Of a stretch of 64,000 bases of DNA, positions 11,539 through 24,151 are shown one piece after another (the first letter of the stretch is position 1; every line of letters begins with the position of its first letter). The notes under the pieces are model-generated. The model was not told the DNA's origin. It did not search any database and saw only the letters and a list, made by a program, of their open reading frames with translations. The position numbers and the translations under genes were made by a program. The stretch comes from Virgibacillus litoralis (GTDB lineage: Bacteria > Bacillota > Bacilli > Bacillales > Amphibacillaceae): positions 27,658-91,657 of the forward strand of contig NZ_JAGGKK010000017.1 of NCBI RefSeq assembly GCF_017873675.1, written 5' to 3'.

Positions 11539-11973
11539 ATGTTAATGCCTAAACGTGTAAAATATCGTAAGCAACATCGTGGTAAAATGAATGGCCGTGC
11601 TAAAGGTGGAACTACAGTAGCTTTTGGTGAGTATGGTCTACAAGCACTTGAAGCTTCTTGGATTACAAGTCGTCAAATCGAGGCCGCTCGTATTGCAATG
11701 ACTCGTTACATGAAACGTGGCGGTAAAGTTTGGATTAAAATCTTTCCAGACAAACCATATACTGCAAAACCCCTAGAGGTCCGTATGGGTTCCGGTAAAG
11801 GTGCTCCAGAAGGATGGGTAGCAGTAGTTAAACCAGGAAAAATAATGTTTGAAATCGCTGGTGTACCAGAAGAAGTTGCACGTGAAGCGTTGCGTCTTGC
11901 TTCTCATAAACTGCCGATTAGAACTAAATTCGTAAAACGTGAAGAAATTGGTGGTGAAATCAATGAAGGCTAA
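11539..11973 (+). CDS. rplP: 50S ribosomal protein L16
   Basis: L16 (144 aa) helps position A-site tRNA on the 50S subunit. The start [19 protein letters not shown] and the [18 protein letters not shown] segment are typical. Its 3' end overlaps the rpmC start by 11 bases, so the two are probably translationally coupled. Confidence 0.98.
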   Translation: MLMPKRVKYRKQHRGKMNGRAKGGTTVAFGEYGLQALEASWITSRQIEAARIAMTRYMKRGGKVWIKIFPDKPYTAKPLEVRMGSGKGAPEGWVAVVKPGKIMFEIAGVPEEVAREALRLASHKLPIRTKFVKREEIGGEINEG

Positions 11974-12163
11974 TGAAATTAGAGAACTAACCACTGCCGA
12001 AATTGAACAAAAAGTTAAATCGTTAAAAGAAGAACTATTTAATTTACGCTTTCAGCTAGCAACAGGCCAATTGGAAAACACCGCACGTATTCGTGAGGTA
12101 AGAAAGTCTATTGCTCGTATGAAAACAGTTGTACGTCAACGTGAAGTAAGCGTGAATAACTGA
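11963..12163 (+). CDS. rpmC: 50S ribosomal protein L29
   Basis: L29 (66 aa) lies next to L23 at the tunnel exit. The start [15 protein letters not shown] is that of Bacillus L29. The ATG at 11963, inside rplP, is chosen because it gives the normal length; an in-frame upstream ATG at 11939 would add eight unusual residues. Confidence 0.96.
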   Translation: MKANEIRELTTAEIEQKVKSLKEELFNLRFQLATGQLENTARIREVRKSIARMKTVVRQREVSVNN

Positions 12164-12186
12164 AACAAGAGAGGAGGATAACCTCA

Positions 12187-12450
12187 ATGACTGAGCGTAA
12201 TGATCGTAAAGTATATACAGGCCGTGTCGTTTCAGACAAAATGGATAAAACAATTACTGTTTTGGTTGAGACTTACAAGTTTCATTCGTTATACGGTAAG
12301 CGTGTAAAATACTCTAAAAAATTCAAAACACATGATGAAAATAATCAAGCTAAAAATGGTGATGTTGTTCAAATCATGGAAACTCGTCCGCTATCAGCAA
12401 CTAAACGTTTCCGTCTAGTTGAAATCGTTGAAGAAGCGGTAATAATATAA
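12187..12450 (+). CDS. rpsQ: 30S ribosomal protein S17
   Basis: S17 (87 aa) is a primary 16S-binding protein of the 30S body. The OB-fold core [16 protein letters not shown] and the [20 protein letters not shown] segment are characteristic. AGAGGAGGA precedes the ATG. Confidence 0.98.
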   Translation: MTERNDRKVYTGRVVSDKMDKTITVLVETYKFHSLYGKRVKYSKKFKTHDENNQAKNGDVVQIMETRPLSATKRFRLVEIVEEAVII

Positions 12451-12492
12451 TAAAGTTCGCTCGGAAGGTATCCGAAGGGAGGTCACAGCGAT

Positions 12493-12861
12493 ATGATTCA
12501 ACAAGAAACTCGTTTAAAAGTTGCAGATAACTCTGGTGCTCGTGAAGTATTAACCATTAAAGTATTGGGTGGTTCTGGACGTAAGACAGCTAACATTGGT
12601 GATGTAATTGTTTGTTCCGTAAAGCACGCAACACCAGGTGGCGTTGTTAAAAAAGGTGAGGTTGTAAGAGCCGTCATCGTACGTTCAAAGACAGGAATGC
12701 GCCGTAAAGATGGATCATATATTCGTTTTGATGAAAATGCTGCCGTAATTATCCGTGATGATAAAGGTCCACGAGGTACTCGTATCTTCGGACCAGTTGC
12801 ACGTGAATTACGTGAAGCAAAGTTCATGAAAATCGTATCTCTAGCTCCAGAAGTTCTATAA
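12493..12861 (+). CDS. rplN: 50S ribosomal protein L14
   Basis: L14 (122 aa) forms an intersubunit bridge and is the target of the silencing factor RsfS. It starts [19 protein letters not shown] and ends [10 protein letters not shown] as expected. It heads the spc part of the superoperon. A long open frame on the opposite strand is only a shadow of this gene. Confidence 0.98.
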   Translation: MIQQETRLKVADNSGAREVLTIKVLGGSGRKTANIGDVIVCSVKHATPGGVVKKGEVVRAVIVRSKTGMRRKDGSYIRFDENAAVIIRDDKGPRGTRIFGPVARELREAKFMKIVSLAPEVL

Positions 12862-12899
12862 TGAGTAATGAAAAGCCTTGTCAAGGAGGTGCGTAAAGC

Positions 12900-13211
12900 A
12901 TGCATGTAAAAAAAGGTGATAAAGTCAAAGTAATTTCCGGTAAAGACCGTGATAAACAAGGTACTATTTTAGAAGCATATCCTAAAAAAGAACGTGTCCT
13001 AGTAGAAGGTATCAATATGATTAAAAAACACGCAAAACCTTCACAAGACAATCCACAGGGTGGAATTCTTAACCAGGAAGCACCAATTCATGTTTCTAAC
13101 GTAATGCCATTAGATCCAAAATCCGGTGAACCAACTCGCGTTGGATATGAAGAACGTGACGGAAAAAAAGTCCGTATCGCAAAAAAATCCGGTGAAGCAT
13201 TGGATAAATAG
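12900..13211 (+). CDS. rplX: 50S ribosomal protein L24
   Basis: L24 (103 aa) is an assembly-initiator protein with an N-terminal KOW motif ([18 protein letters not shown]) that binds 23S rRNA. Ribosome binding site CAAGGAGGT. Typical neighbours rplN and rplE. Confidence 0.98.
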   Translation: MHVKKGDKVKVISGKDRDKQGTILEAYPKKERVLVEGINMIKKHAKPSQDNPQGGILNQEAPIHVSNVMPLDPKSGEPTRVGYEERDGKKVRIAKKSGEALDK

Positions 13212-13238
13212 TTTGTGCTGTGAAAGGAGGGCGACATG

Positions 13239-13778
13239 ATGAATGAACTTAAACAAAAGTACCAGGACGACGTATTGCCGTCATTAATGAATAAATTTAA
13301 TTATGATTCTGTTATGCAAGCACCAGCTATCGAGAAAATTGTTATCAACATGGGTGTTGGTGATGCAGTACAGAACTCAAAAGCATTAGATAATGCAGTT
13401 GAAGAACTTGCACTAATTTCTGGGCAAAGACCAATGGTGACTCGTGCTAAAAAGTCAATTGCTGGATTTCGTTTGCGTGAAGGGATGCCAATTGGAGCAA
13501 AAGTAACACTTCGTGGCAATCGTATGCATGAATTCCTACAAAAGCTTATTGCAGTTTCACTTCCACGTGTTCGTGATTTCCGTGGTATTTCAAAGAAAGC
13601 ATTTGATGGTCGTGGCAACTATACATTAGGTGTTAAAGAACAGCTAATTTTCCCAGAAATCAACTATGATAAAGTAAGTAAAGTTCGTGGTATGGACATT
13701 GTTATTGTAACTTCTGCCAATACTGACGAAGAAGCACGTGAACTTTTAGCTCAGCTAGGCATGCCTTTCCAAAAGTAA
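13239..13778 (+). CDS. rplE: 50S ribosomal protein L5
   Basis: L5 (179 aa) binds 5S rRNA and contacts P-site tRNA. The segment [21 protein letters not shown] is diagnostic. Two ATG codons are adjacent; the second (13239) is preferred because it gives better spacing from AAAGGAGGG and the usual 179-residue length, but 13236 cannot be excluded. Confidence 0.97.
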   Translation: MNELKQKYQDDVLPSLMNKFNYDSVMQAPAIEKIVINMGVGDAVQNSKALDNAVEELALISGQRPMVTRAKKSIAGFRLREGMPIGAKVTLRGNRMHEFLQKLIAVSLPRVRDFRGISKKAFDGRGNYTLGVKEQLIFPEINYDKVSKVRGMDIVIVTSANTDEEARELLAQLGMPFQK

Positions 13779-13784
13779 AGCTAG

Positions 13785-13994
<210 letters not shown>

Positions 13995-14024
13995 ACCCCG
14001 ATTCGGGAAGGAGGTAATGTAGTA

Positions 14025-14423
14025 ATGGTTATGACAGATCCAATCGCAGATATGCTAACTCGTATTCGTAATGCAAACATGGTGCGCCATGAAAAGTTAG
14101 AGCTTCCGGCTTCAAAAATTAAGAAAGAAATCGCCGACATCCTTAAACGTGAAGGTTTTGTACGTGATTATGAATTTATTGAAGACAATAAGCAAGGCGT
14201 TCTGCGTATTTTCCTTAAGTACGGTGCAAGCAACGAACGAGTAATAACAGGTATCAAACGGATTAGTAAACCAGGTTTGCGTGTCTACGCAAAAGCTGAT
14301 GAAGTACCTCGTGTACTAAATGGCTTAGGTATTGCTGTTGTATCAACATCAAATGGAGTGCTTTCTGATAAAGAAGCACGTACACAAGCTATTGGTGGCG
14401 AAGTACTAGCGTACGTTTGGTAA
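14025..14423 (+). CDS. rpsH: 30S ribosomal protein S8
   Basis: S8 (132 aa) binds helix 21 of 16S rRNA and organises the 30S platform. The N-terminus [18 protein letters not shown] and the C-terminus GGEVLAYVW match Bacillus S8, which supports the ATG at 14025 over the one at 14031. Ribosome binding site AAGGAGGT. Confidence 0.98.
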   Translation: MVMTDPIADMLTRIRNANMVRHEKLELPASKIKKEIADILKREGFVRDYEFIEDNKQGVLRIFLKYGASNERVITGIKRISKPGLRVYAKADEVPRVLNGLGIAVVSTSNGVLSDKEARTQAIGGEVLAYVW

Positions 14424-14456
14424 TAATATATACTTTTAAGACAGGAGGTGCATGGG

Positions 14457-14993
14457 ATGTCTCGTATAGGACTTAAGCCAGTGGAAATTCCAGAGGGTGT
14501 TGAGGTAAACATTAATGGAAACACTGCTACAGTAAAAGGCCCAAAAGGTGAATTAACAAGAGACTTTCATCAAGATATGAAAGTTGTTATAGAAGATAAT
14601 GTTTTAACTGTTGAACGTCCAAGTAACCATAAAGAACACCGAGCTCTGCACGGTACGACTCGCAGCTTGATTGATAACATGGTTCAAGGAGTTCATAAAG
14701 GTTTTGAGAAAAATCTTGAAATCAGCGGTGTTGGTTACCGTGCCTTAAAACAAGGTGACAAAGTAGTGATTAACGCAGGTTATTCACACCCGGTTGAACT
14801 TGATCCAATTGATGGTATCGAGATTGATGTTCCTAAAAACACACAAATTATCGTAAAAGGTATTAGTAAAGAATTGGTTGGTGAAGTTGCAGCAAACATT
14901 AGAGCAATCAGACCACCAGAACCTTATAAAGGTAAAGGTATTCGCTATGAAGGTGAATATGTACGACAAAAAGAAGGTAAAACTGCTAAGTAA
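14457..14993 (+). CDS. rplF: 50S ribosomal protein L6
   Basis: L6 (178 aa) is a two-domain protein near the factor-binding site of the 50S subunit. The start [15 protein letters not shown] and the end of domain 2 ([16 protein letters not shown]) are typical. ATG 14457 is chosen because AGGAGGTG ends seven bases earlier. Confidence 0.98.
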   Translation: MSRIGLKPVEIPEGVEVNINGNTATVKGPKGELTRDFHQDMKVVIEDNVLTVERPSNHKEHRALHGTTRSLIDNMVQGVHKGFEKNLEISGVGYRALKQGDKVVINAGYSHPVELDPIDGIEIDVPKNTQIIVKGISKELVGEVAANIRAIRPPEPYKGKGIRYEGEYVRQKEGKTAK

Positions 14994-15025
14994 GGTTAGT
15001 TAGGGAGCAGAAAGGAGTGACCTAG

Positions 15026-15388
15026 ATGATCACAAAGCCTGACAAAAACGCTGTACGCAAGAGAAGACATGCGCGTGTTCGTAAATCCGTTGTTGGAACA
15101 ACTGAACAGCCTCGTCTGAATGTGTACCGTTCAAATAAACACATCTATGCACAATTAATTGATGATAACGAAGGAGTTACTGTTGCAAGTGCTTCTACAA
15201 AAGATAATGAAATGAAGGTTGAAACAACAGGCAATGTAGATGCAGCTAAACAAGTCGGAGAATTAGTTGCAAAACGTGCCCAGGATAAAGGTTTTAAATC
15301 GGTTGTGTTTGATCGCGGAGGCTACCTTTATCATGGACGTGTAAAAGCATTAGCTGAAGCTGCCCGCGAGGCAGGTCTTGAATTTTAA
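15026..15388 (+). CDS. rplR: 50S ribosomal protein L18
   Basis: L18 (120 aa) binds 5S rRNA together with L5. The basic N-terminus [15 protein letters not shown] and the C-terminus [26 protein letters not shown] are characteristic. AAAGGAGTGA precedes the ATG. Confidence 0.98.
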   Translation: MITKPDKNAVRKRRHARVRKSVVGTTEQPRLNVYRSNKHIYAQLIDDNEGVTVASASTKDNEMKVETTGNVDAAKQVGELVAKRAQDKGFKSVVFDRGGYLYHGRVKALAEAAREAGLEF

Positions 15389-15412
15389 TCGATAGATAAA
15401 GGAGGGACATAG

Positions 15413-15916
15413 ATGCATACTAGCATTGATCCGAACAAATTAGATCTTGAAGAACGCGTTGTTACAATCAACCGTGTTGCAAAAGTTGTTAAAGGTGGAC
15501 GTCGTTTCCGTTTTGCTGCATTGGTTGTAGTTGGAGATAAAAACGGCCATGTAGGCTTTGGTACTGGTAAAGCACAAGAGGTACCAGAAGCAATTAAGAA
15601 GGCTGTTGATGATGCAAAGAAAAGCCTAATCACAGTACCTATTGTTGGAACAACTATTCCACACGAAATTAATGGAAGATTTGGTTCAGGTAACGTATTA
15701 ATGAAGCCTGCAACTGAAGGTACTGGAGTAATTTCCGGAGGACCTGTTCGTGCTATACTGGAACTTGCAGGTGTCGGCGATATTTTAACTAAATCACTTG
15801 GTTCAAATACACCAATCAACATGATTCGTGCAACACTAAGTGGACTATCAAACTTAAAACGTGCAGAAGACGTAGCAAAACTACGCGGAAAGTCTGTAGA
15901 AGAACTGTTAGGATAA
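15413..15916 (+). CDS. rpsE: 30S ribosomal protein S5
   Basis: S5 (167 aa) contributes to decoding fidelity and the mRNA entry helicase. The loop [19 protein letters not shown], where spectinomycin-resistance changes occur in other species, shows no deletion. The C-terminal domain ([20 protein letters not shown]) is intact. Confidence 0.98.
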   Translation: MHTSIDPNKLDLEERVVTINRVAKVVKGGRRFRFAALVVVGDKNGHVGFGTGKAQEVPEAIKKAVDDAKKSLITVPIVGTTIPHEINGRFGSGNVLMKPATEGTGVISGGPVRAILELAGVGDILTKSLGSNTPINMIRATLSGLSNLKRAEDVAKLRGKSVEELLG

Positions 15917-15929
15917 GGAGGGAAATACT

Positions 15930-16112
15930 ATGTCTAAAAAATTAGAAATCACCCTCACGCGAAGTGTTATTGGTCGAACAGAAGGACAACGTCAAACTGT
16001 TCAAACACTAGGTCTGAAAAAAATTCATCAATCCGTAGTTCGTGAAGATACTCCAGCTGTACGCGGTATGGTTAACAAAGTATCTCATCTCATAGCGGTT
16101 AAAGAGGTTTAA
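15930..16112 (+). CDS. rpmD: 50S ribosomal protein L30
   Basis: L30 (60 aa) is a small 50S protein. [15 protein letters not shown] and the end [15 protein letters not shown] are typical. Its ribosome binding site (AAGGAGGG) overlaps the rpsE stop codon, which leaves 13 bases between the genes. Confidence 0.97.
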   Translation: MSKKLEITLTRSVIGRTEGQRQTVQTLGLKKIHQSVVREDTPAVRGMVNKVSHLIAVKEV

Positions 16113-16143
16113 TTAAACATTAGCGTAAAGAGGAGGTGCTCGA

Positions 16144-16583
16144 ATGAAACTTCATGAATTGAAGGCGTCAGAAGGAACTCGCAAAAAGCGTAATCGCGTA
16201 GGTCGTGGTATGTCATCTGGTAACGGAAAAACTTCCGGAAGAGGACATAAAGGACAAAAAGCACGTTCAGGTGGAAACACTCGTCCGGGCTTTGAAGGTG
16301 GCCAATTGCCATTATTCCAACGTTTGCCTAAGCGAGGATTTACAAATATTCACCGTAAAGAGTTTGCGATTGTAAACCTAGATGCATTAAATAAATTTGA
16401 AGAAGGCACAGAAATTACACCTGAGCTATTACTTGAAGAAGGTGCCGTTAGCAATCTTAAAGCTGGTATCAAGGTACTAGGTAAGGGTGCTGTTGAAAAG
16501 AAACTTACTGTAAAAGCTCATAAGTTCTCTGCTTCAGCGAAGGAAGCTATCGAAGCAGCGGGCGGTAAAACAGAGGTGATTTA

Positions 16584-16584
<1 letters not shown>
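16144..16584 (+). CDS. rplO: 50S ribosomal protein L15
   Basis: L15 (146 aa) is a late assembly protein of the 50S subunit. The Gly/Arg-rich N-terminus ([20 protein letters not shown]) and [11 protein letters not shown] are diagnostic. Its stop codon shares a base with the secY start (TAATG), a classic arrangement that couples secY translation to L15. Confidence 0.98.
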
Positions 16585-18555
<1,971 letters not shown>

Positions 18556-18738
18556 GCATTTTGGCTGTATTACCAGCTCAGGATAGATGCAATTCTATTT
18601 TGTTAAAGTTATAATGAAAGTCGTAGAATATGCGGCAGAACGTGTATTACTTGATATAACAGTGACACAGAATAGCAACTGGTAGTGTGCCTATGATTGG
18701 CAGGATTAAAATAAAAGCCTAAGTGAAGGTGATCGTTG

Positions 18739-19074
18739 TTGAGCGAAGCTGATTCGATTCCGCGGATAGGTCAAGTTGTTCGTATAAAGCAAGGGCGAGA
18801 AGCAGGACAATATGCTGTAGTACTAAAAATGATAGATGATCGATTTGTCTTGCTTGCAGATGGGGAAAAACGTAAATATGATCGACCAAAGAAAAAGAAT
18901 CTACATCATATTGAAGTTATGGATTATATTTCTCCGGAAGTCCAAAACAGCCTTCTAGAAACTGGTCGTGTCACAAATGGTAAATTACGATTTGCCATAG
19001 ATAAATTTGTCAATGAAATTGTGACTGATTTAATGAAGGGAGATCAACACGATGGCGAAAGACGATGTAATTGA
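18739..19074 (+). CDS. KOW-domain RNA-binding protein
   Basis: A 111-residue protein with an N-terminal KOW/L14e-like segment ([33 protein letters not shown]). A protein of this kind lies just before infA in most Bacillaceae, usually after map. Its function is unknown; translation-related RNA binding is inferred from the fold and location. TTG 18739, after GAAGGTGAT, is the likely start. Its 3' end overlaps infA by 23 bases. The 183 bases before it hold no map gene and nothing I recognise. Confidence 0.85.
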   Translation: MSEADSIPRIGQVVRIKQGREAGQYAVVLKMIDDRFVLLADGEKRKYDRPKKKNLHHIEVMDYISPEVQNSLLETGRVTNGKLRFAIDKFVNEIVTDLMKGDQHDGERRCN

Positions 19075-19270
19075 AGTGGAAGGTACCGTAACTGACACAT
19101 TGCCGAATGCACAGTTTAATGTCGAACTTGAAAATGGCCATACGGTTTTAGCTCATGTATCTGGCAAAATTCGTATGCATTTCATCCGCATTTTACCTGG
19201 TGATAAAGTGACGGTAGAACTTTCCCCGTATGATTTAACAAGAGGACGAATTACGTACCGTTATAAATAG
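19052..19270 (+). CDS. infA: Translation initiation factor IF-1
   Basis: IF-1 (72 aa) is an OB-fold protein that occupies the 30S A site during initiation. The sequence [19 protein letters not shown] and the end [11 protein letters not shown] are nearly invariant. The ribosome binding site AAGGGAG lies inside the upstream KOW-protein gene, so the two are coupled. Confidence 0.98.
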   Translation: MAKDDVIEVEGTVTDTLPNAQFNVELENGHTVLAHVSGKIRMHFIRILPGDKVTVELSPYDLTRGRITYRYK

Positions 19271-19290
19271 ACGAGTGAGCTCCGATATAA

Positions 19291-19419
<129 letters not shown>

Positions 19420-19442
19420 TAAACAAGGAGGTGCATTGAGCT

Positions 19443-19808
19443 ATGGCACGTATTGCAGGTATAGATATTCCGCGTGATAAACGTGTAGTTATTTCATTAA
19501 CCTATATTTATGGTGTTGGAAAAAATACTGCACAGGAAGTCCTTAAAGAAGCAGGCGTTTCAGAAAATACTCGTGTACGCGATTTGACAGAAGATGAATT
19601 AGGCAATATTCGTAAAGCAATTAACGAATTTACAGTTGAAGGTGACCTTCGTCGTGAAGTATCCCTCAACATTAAACGCCTAATCGAAATTGGTTCTTAT
19701 CGAGGAATCAGACATCGTCGTGGGTTGCCAGTACGTGGTCAAAAAACGAAAAACAATTCACGTACTCGTAAAGGTCCACGTCGTACAATGGCTAACAAGA
19801 AAAAGTAA
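19443..19808 (+). CDS. rpsM: 30S ribosomal protein S13
   Basis: S13 (121 aa) forms bridges to the 50S subunit and touches P-site tRNA. The start [19 protein letters not shown] and the basic C-terminal tail ([18 protein letters not shown]) are typical. It heads the alpha operon genes rpsM-rpsK-rpoA-rplQ. Confidence 0.98.
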   Translation: MARIAGIDIPRDKRVVISLTYIYGVGKNTAQEVLKEAGVSENTRVRDLTEDELGNIRKAINEFTVEGDLRREVSLNIKRLIEIGSYRGIRHRRGLPVRGQKTKNNSRTRKGPRRTMANKKK

Positions 19809-19831
19809 GGTAAAAGGAGGTAAGCTAATCA

Positions 19832-20221
<390 letters not shown>

Positions 20222-20394
20222 TTGTACTGTATAGAATTTGTCACCCTGTCTATAATGGGTTATGATAGCTAAAAGTATAAAGCATAAGGGAAATTCCCTT
20301 TTGAACAGACTTTACTATACAACATGACAAAGACATGAGAGTACGAATGAAATTTTAATAGCGCAGAAACGCCAACTGCCTATTTGAGGAATTT

Positions 20395-20417
20395 CGGTTA
20401 GACACGAAGTCTAACCG
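20395..20417 (+). promoter_or_regulatory. Perfect stem-loop in the rpoA leader
   Basis: CGGTTAGAC and GTCTAACCG form a perfect 9-bp stem with a five-base loop, about 35 bases before the rpoA start, within a 229-base gap after rpsK. No T-run follows it. It may affect rpoA translation or mRNA processing, which is inference. Confidence 0.4.
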
Positions 20418-20450
20418 GGGTTTCGACGTTTTAAAGGAGGGTTTTATTGA

Positions 20451-21395
20451 ATGATCGAAATTGAAAAACCAATAATAGAAACGGTAGAGATCAGCGATGA
20501 TGCTAAATTTGGAAAGTTCGTCGTCGAACCGCTTGAACGTGGATATGGTGCCACTCTAGGAAACTCCTTGCGTCGTATCCTATTATCCTCACTTCCGGGT
20601 GCTGCTGTTACATCAGTTCAGATGGATGGAGCGCATCATGAGTTTTCAACAATTGAAGGCGTTGTTGAGGACGTAACAACAATTATTTTGAACTTGAAAA
20701 AGCTTGCTCTAAAGATTTACTCTGAAGAAGAGAAAACCTTAGAGATTGATGTGCAGGGAGAAGGAAAAGTTACGGCTGCAGACCTGACATATGATAGTGA
20801 TGTAGAGGTATTAAATCCTGACTTACCACTTGCTACAATTAACGGTAAAGGTAAATTGCATATGAAGATTACGGCAGAACGCGGCCGCGGTTATCGTCCA
20901 GCTGATGCAAACAATCATGATGAGCGACCAATCGGAGTGATTCCGGTTGATTCAATCTTTACACCAGTATCACGTGTGACATATCAAGTCGAAAATACCC
21001 GTGTGGGGCAAGTTGCAAACTACGATAAATTAACAATTGATGTATCTACAGATGGAAGCATCCGTCCTGAAGAAGCAGTTTCTTTAGGTGCAAAAGTCTT
21101 TACAGAGCATCTAAATATTTTTGTAGGTTTGACAGATGAAGCACAAAATGCAGAAATCATGGTCGAAAAAGAAGAAGATCAAAAAGAAAAAGTGATGGAA
21201 ATGACAATCGAAGAACTCGATTTATCTGTCAGATCCTATAATTGCTTAAAACGTGCTGGAATTAATACAGTTCAAGAGCTTTCAAATAAATCTGAAGAAG
21301 ATATGATGAAGGTGCGTAACTTAGGTCGCAAATCACTAGAAGAAGTAAAAGTAAAACTAGAGGATTTAGGCTTAGGCTTACGAGATGATGACTGA
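20451..21395 (+). CDS. rpoA: RNA polymerase alpha subunit
   Basis: Alpha (314 aa) dimerises to nucleate RNA polymerase and binds UP elements and activators through its C-terminal domain. The N-terminal domain motif [20 protein letters not shown] and the CTD ([29 protein letters not shown]) are present. AAAGGAGGG precedes the ATG. Confidence 0.98.
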   Translation: MIEIEKPIIETVEISDDAKFGKFVVEPLERGYGATLGNSLRRILLSSLPGAAVTSVQMDGAHHEFSTIEGVVEDVTTIILNLKKLALKIYSEEEKTLEIDVQGEGKVTAADLTYDSDVEVLNPDLPLATINGKGKLHMKITAERGRGYRPADANNHDERPIGVIPVDSIFTPVSRVTYQVENTRVGQVANYDKLTIDVSTDGSIRPEEAVSLGAKVFTEHLNIFVGLTDEAQNAEIMVEKEEDQKEKVMEMTIEELDLSVRSYNCLKRAGINTVQELSNKSEEDMMKVRNLGRKSLEEVKVKLEDLGLGLRDDD

Positions 21396-21423
21396 TCGAT
21401 ACAGACACCTTTAGAATAGAACA

Positions 21424-21600
21424 AAAGCGGAAGTGCCTGTTCAACGACGTATGAACTGCGCCCGTGCAACACGGGTGGTTCACTAGACGTTAGGCGCTGG
21501 TCGATAAAAACGTCACGTCCTGTGACTTCATCGACACTTGCACGTCCTGTGCGTCGAAGCTGGACGTGGCCCTGCGCAGATGTTCAATAATCAACGTTAC
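21424..21600. repeat. Dispersed repeat R3 between rpoA and rplQ
   Basis: The 251-base gap between rpoA and rplQ is much larger than usual and GC-richer than its surroundings. It begins AGCGGAAGTGCCTGTTCAAC and contains several CACGTCCTGTG / GACGTG inverted repeats. A related sequence lies inverted at 60588-60705 (GGAAGCGCCTGATCAGCGCC). It looks like a mobile intergenic repeat of the kind common in Bacillaceae. Confidence 0.55.
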
Positions 21601-21646
21601 TAGAAGTAATGAATATCTATGTAGCAGTATAAGGGAGGGATAGTCC

Positions 21647-22000
21647 ATGGCTAGAAAATTAGGTCGTACAACAGACGCTCGTATGGCACTACTTCGCAAC
21701 CTTGCATCTGATTTGATTATTCACGAACGGGTTGAAACAACAGAAGCAAAAGCGAAAGAGTTAAAATCAACAGTAGAGAAAATGATTACACTTGGAAAAC
21801 GCGGTGATCTTCACGCGCGTCGTCAAGCAGCAGCTTTCTTATATAATCAAGAAGCGAACGAAAACGAAAGTGTTATGCAAAAACTCTTCGATGACGTCGC
21901 TGCACGCTACGAAGACAGACAAGGCGGATATACACGCGTTCTTAAGCTAGGTGCTCGTCAAGGTGACGGAGCAAAAATGGCAATCATTGAACTAGTTTAA
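21647..22000 (+). CDS. rplQ: 50S ribosomal protein L17
   Basis: L17 (117 aa) lies near the tunnel exit. The start [23 protein letters not shown] and the end [16 protein letters not shown] are typical. AGGGAGGG precedes the ATG. Last gene of the ribosomal superoperon, followed by a terminator-like hairpin. Confidence 0.98.
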   Translation: MARKLGRTTDARMALLRNLASDLIIHERVETTEAKAKELKSTVEKMITLGKRGDLHARRQAAAFLYNQEANENESVMQKLFDDVAARYEDRQGGYTRVLKLGARQGDGAKMAIIELV

Positions 22001-22013
22001 TGAATTCGTGCGC

Positions 22014-22065
22014 TTAAGGGGCAGGACAGAATCTCTTCCATGAGGTGAATCCCGGCCCTTTTTTT
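22014..22065 (+). terminator. Probable terminator of the ribosomal superoperon
   Basis: AAGGGGCAGGA and TCCCGGCCCTT can pair imperfectly and are followed by seven T residues directly downstream of rplQ. Confidence 0.65.
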
Positions 22066-22109
22066 GTATGCAGAATTAAGCAGATGACTGTTTATAGATG
22101 GACAAGTGG

Positions 22110-22412
22110 GAACATCGACAGGAGAGCGAGAACATCGACAGAAGAGCGGGGAACATCAACAGAATAGCGAGAGCATCAACAGAAGAGCAGTGAACATCAA
22201 TAGAAGAGCGAGAACATCGACAGAAGAGCGAGAACATCAACAGAAGAGCGGGAAATATCGACAGAAGAGCAGTGAACATCGACAGAAGAGCGAGAACATC
22301 GACAGAAGAGCGAGAACATCGATAGAAGAGCGAGAACATCGACAGAAGAGCAGGGAAATCGACAGAAGAGCGAGAACATCGACAGAAGAGCCCAACATCA
22401 ACCAGAAAACCA
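22110..22412. repeat. Tandem repeat of about 20 bp, roughly 15 units
   Basis: The unit GAGCGAGAACATCGACAGAA repeats about 15 times with small variations (AGTGAACATC, GGGAAATATC, some units of 19-22 bases). It lies between the rplQ terminator and ecfA1. It is open in several frames on both strands only because of its periodicity; unit lengths vary out of multiples of three and there is no ribosome binding site, so I do not call it coding. It is not a CRISPR array because there are no unique spacers. Confidence 0.85.
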
Positions 22413-22466
22413 AAATAAACTCACGCTCCACCCAGGGCATTGAGCAGAGCAGGGGGTATTATTGCT

Positions 22467-23306
22467 ATGAGAGGTAAGTTAATAGAATTTAGAAACGTGT
22501 CATTCAGGTACACTGAAGAACTGCCTTGGGTGCTGAAAGATTGTTCGTTCGAAATCTATGAAAACGAAGAAGTAGCGATTATAGGTCATAATGGTTCAGG
22601 TAAATCAACTGTTGCTAAGTTAATGAATGGTCTGCTTTTCCCAGAAGAGGGAGCAATCTTTATTAACGGTCAGCAGGTAACACAAGAGTCCATCTGGGAA
22701 ATTCGGAAAGATGTTGGCATGGTTTTCCAAAATCCGGATAACCAGTTTGTTGGAACAACTGTACAGGATGATGTTGCATTTGGTATGGAAAATCGCGGGA
22801 TACCTCGTGCCGAAATGGTTAAACGGATTGATGATACTTTATCTGCTGTCGGTATGCTGGATTACCTTATGACCGAGCCGCACAAACTTTCGGGAGGTCA
22901 AAAACAGCGAGTAGCAATCGCAAGCGTCTTAGCAATCTTCCCACAAGTTCTTATATTGGATGAAGCAACAGCAATGCTAGATCCAAAAGGTCGAACAGAA
23001 ATTATGGAAACAATAACTAGTGTCCAGGAGAAACATCAACTTTCATTGATCACGATTACCCACGATCTTCAGGAAGTAGTAAGAGCTGAGCGTGTAATTG
23101 TGATGAATGAAGGTGAAATTTGGGATGAGGCTACACCACGGGAAATCTTTGCAAAAAGGGCTGAACTGCGAAAAATTGGTTTAGATGTTCCCTTTATTGC
23201 AAATTTATCTGATGCGTTATTAAAAGCTGGGGTATCGATTACAAATGAACCCTTAAATCAAAGAGAACTTCTGGAGGATTTATGGATATCACATTCAAGA
23301 ATGTAA
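22467..23306 (+). CDS. ecfA1: ECF transporter ATPase EcfA1
   Basis: First ATP-binding subunit (279 aa) of the energy-coupling factor module, which powers vitamin uptake through interchangeable S components. Walker [10 protein letters not shown], signature LSGGQKQR and Walker [14 protein letters not shown] are intact. ATG 22467 follows AGGGGGT and gives [15 protein letters not shown]. Its end overlaps ecfA2 by 25 bases. The order rplQ-ecfA1-ecfA2-ecfT-truA is that of Bacillus. Confidence 0.96.
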   Translation: MRGKLIEFRNVSFRYTEELPWVLKDCSFEIYENEEVAIIGHNGSGKSTVAKLMNGLLFPEEGAIFINGQQVTQESIWEIRKDVGMVFQNPDNQFVGTTVQDDVAFGMENRGIPRAEMVKRIDDTLSAVGMLDYLMTEPHKLSGGQKQRVAIASVLAIFPQVLILDEATAMLDPKGRTEIMETITSVQEKHQLSLITITHDLQEVVRAERVIVMNEGEIWDEATPREIFAKRAELRKIGLDVPFIANLSDALLKAGVSITNEPLNQRELLEDLWISHSRM

Positions 23307-24151
23307 ACTATATCTACCAACAGGGTACACCATTTGAACATAAAGCAATTGAAGATTTATCTTTTGATATTCCGTCGGGTTCATTTGTAGCGATAATTGG
23401 TCACACTGGCTCTGGTAAATCAACACTTATTCAGCACCTGAATGGATTGGTTCGTCCAAGTTCTGGTGATGTTACGATCGGTGATTTTCATTTAACAAAT
23501 GATTCTAAAGTCAAAAACATGAAAGAATTACGCAGTCGAGTTGGCGTTGTATTTCAATATCCGGAACACCAATTATTTGAAGAAACCGTTGAAAAAGATA
23601 TAGCATTCGGCCCAGAAAATTTTGATGTTCCGAAAGATGAAATACAAAAACGGATTCGGGAGATAACACCTGATGTAGGAATACCTGAAGAATTATTGAA
23701 ACGGTCACCATTCGAGTTAAGTGGTGGACAAATGCGCAGGGTAGCGATTGCAGGGGTACTTGCCATTAAACCTGAGGTACTCGTATTGGATGAGCCTACT
23801 GCCGGACTTGATCCACGAGGGCAAAAAGAAATGATGAACATGTTCTATGATATGCATAAGAGAGAGGGCCTTACTACCATTCTTGTAACCCATAGCATGG
23901 AAGACGCAGTTAAATATGCTGATCATGTAATTATATTAAATAATGGCACTAAATATATGGAGGGGAAGCCAGAAGAAGTATTCATACAGAAAAAAGCTCT
24001 TCAAAAGGTTCAACTCGAAGTCCCGGATATAGTTCAATTTTTGAATGCTTTCGAGGAAAAGTTCGGGAAAAGAATTCCGTATAGACGGCAATCAATTGAA
24101 GAAATTGCAAGTGAAATTCAGCAATTTTTGGAGGGAGCTGAATCATCATGA
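23282..24151 (+). CDS. ecfA2: ECF transporter ATPase EcfA2
   Basis: Second ATPase (289 aa) of the ECF module, forming a heterodimer with EcfA1. Walker [10 protein letters not shown], signature LSGGQMRR and Walker [14 protein letters not shown] are intact. The ribosome binding site CTGGAGGA lies in the end of ecfA1. It overlaps ecfT by four bases (ATGA), implying coupled translation of the complex. Confidence 0.96.
   Translation: MDITFKNVNYIYQQGTPFEHKAIEDLSFDIPSGSFVAIIGHTGSGKSTLIQHLNGLVRPSSGDVTIGDFHLTNDSKVKNMKELRSRVGVVFQYPEHQLFEETVEKDIAFGPENFDVPKDEIQKRIREITPDVGIPEELLKRSPFELSGGQMRRVAIAGVLAIKPEVLVLDEPTAGLDPRGQKEMMNMFYDMHKREGLTTILVTHSMEDAVKYADHVIILNNGTKYMEGKPEEVFIQKKALQKVQLEVPDIVQFLNAFEEKFGKRIPYRRQSIEEIASEIQQFLEGAESS

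Noticed and set aside
12498..12959. 153-residue open frame antisense to rplN
   Set aside because: It mirrors the codon structure of the ribosomal protein gene and has no start signal.
22110..22412. CRISPR array
   Set aside because: Units are contiguous with no unique spacers and there are no cas genes.
22106..22477. Open frame over the 20-bp tandem repeat
   Set aside because: Several frames on both strands are open over the array only because of repeat composition; unit lengths vary out of frame and no ribosome binding site is present.
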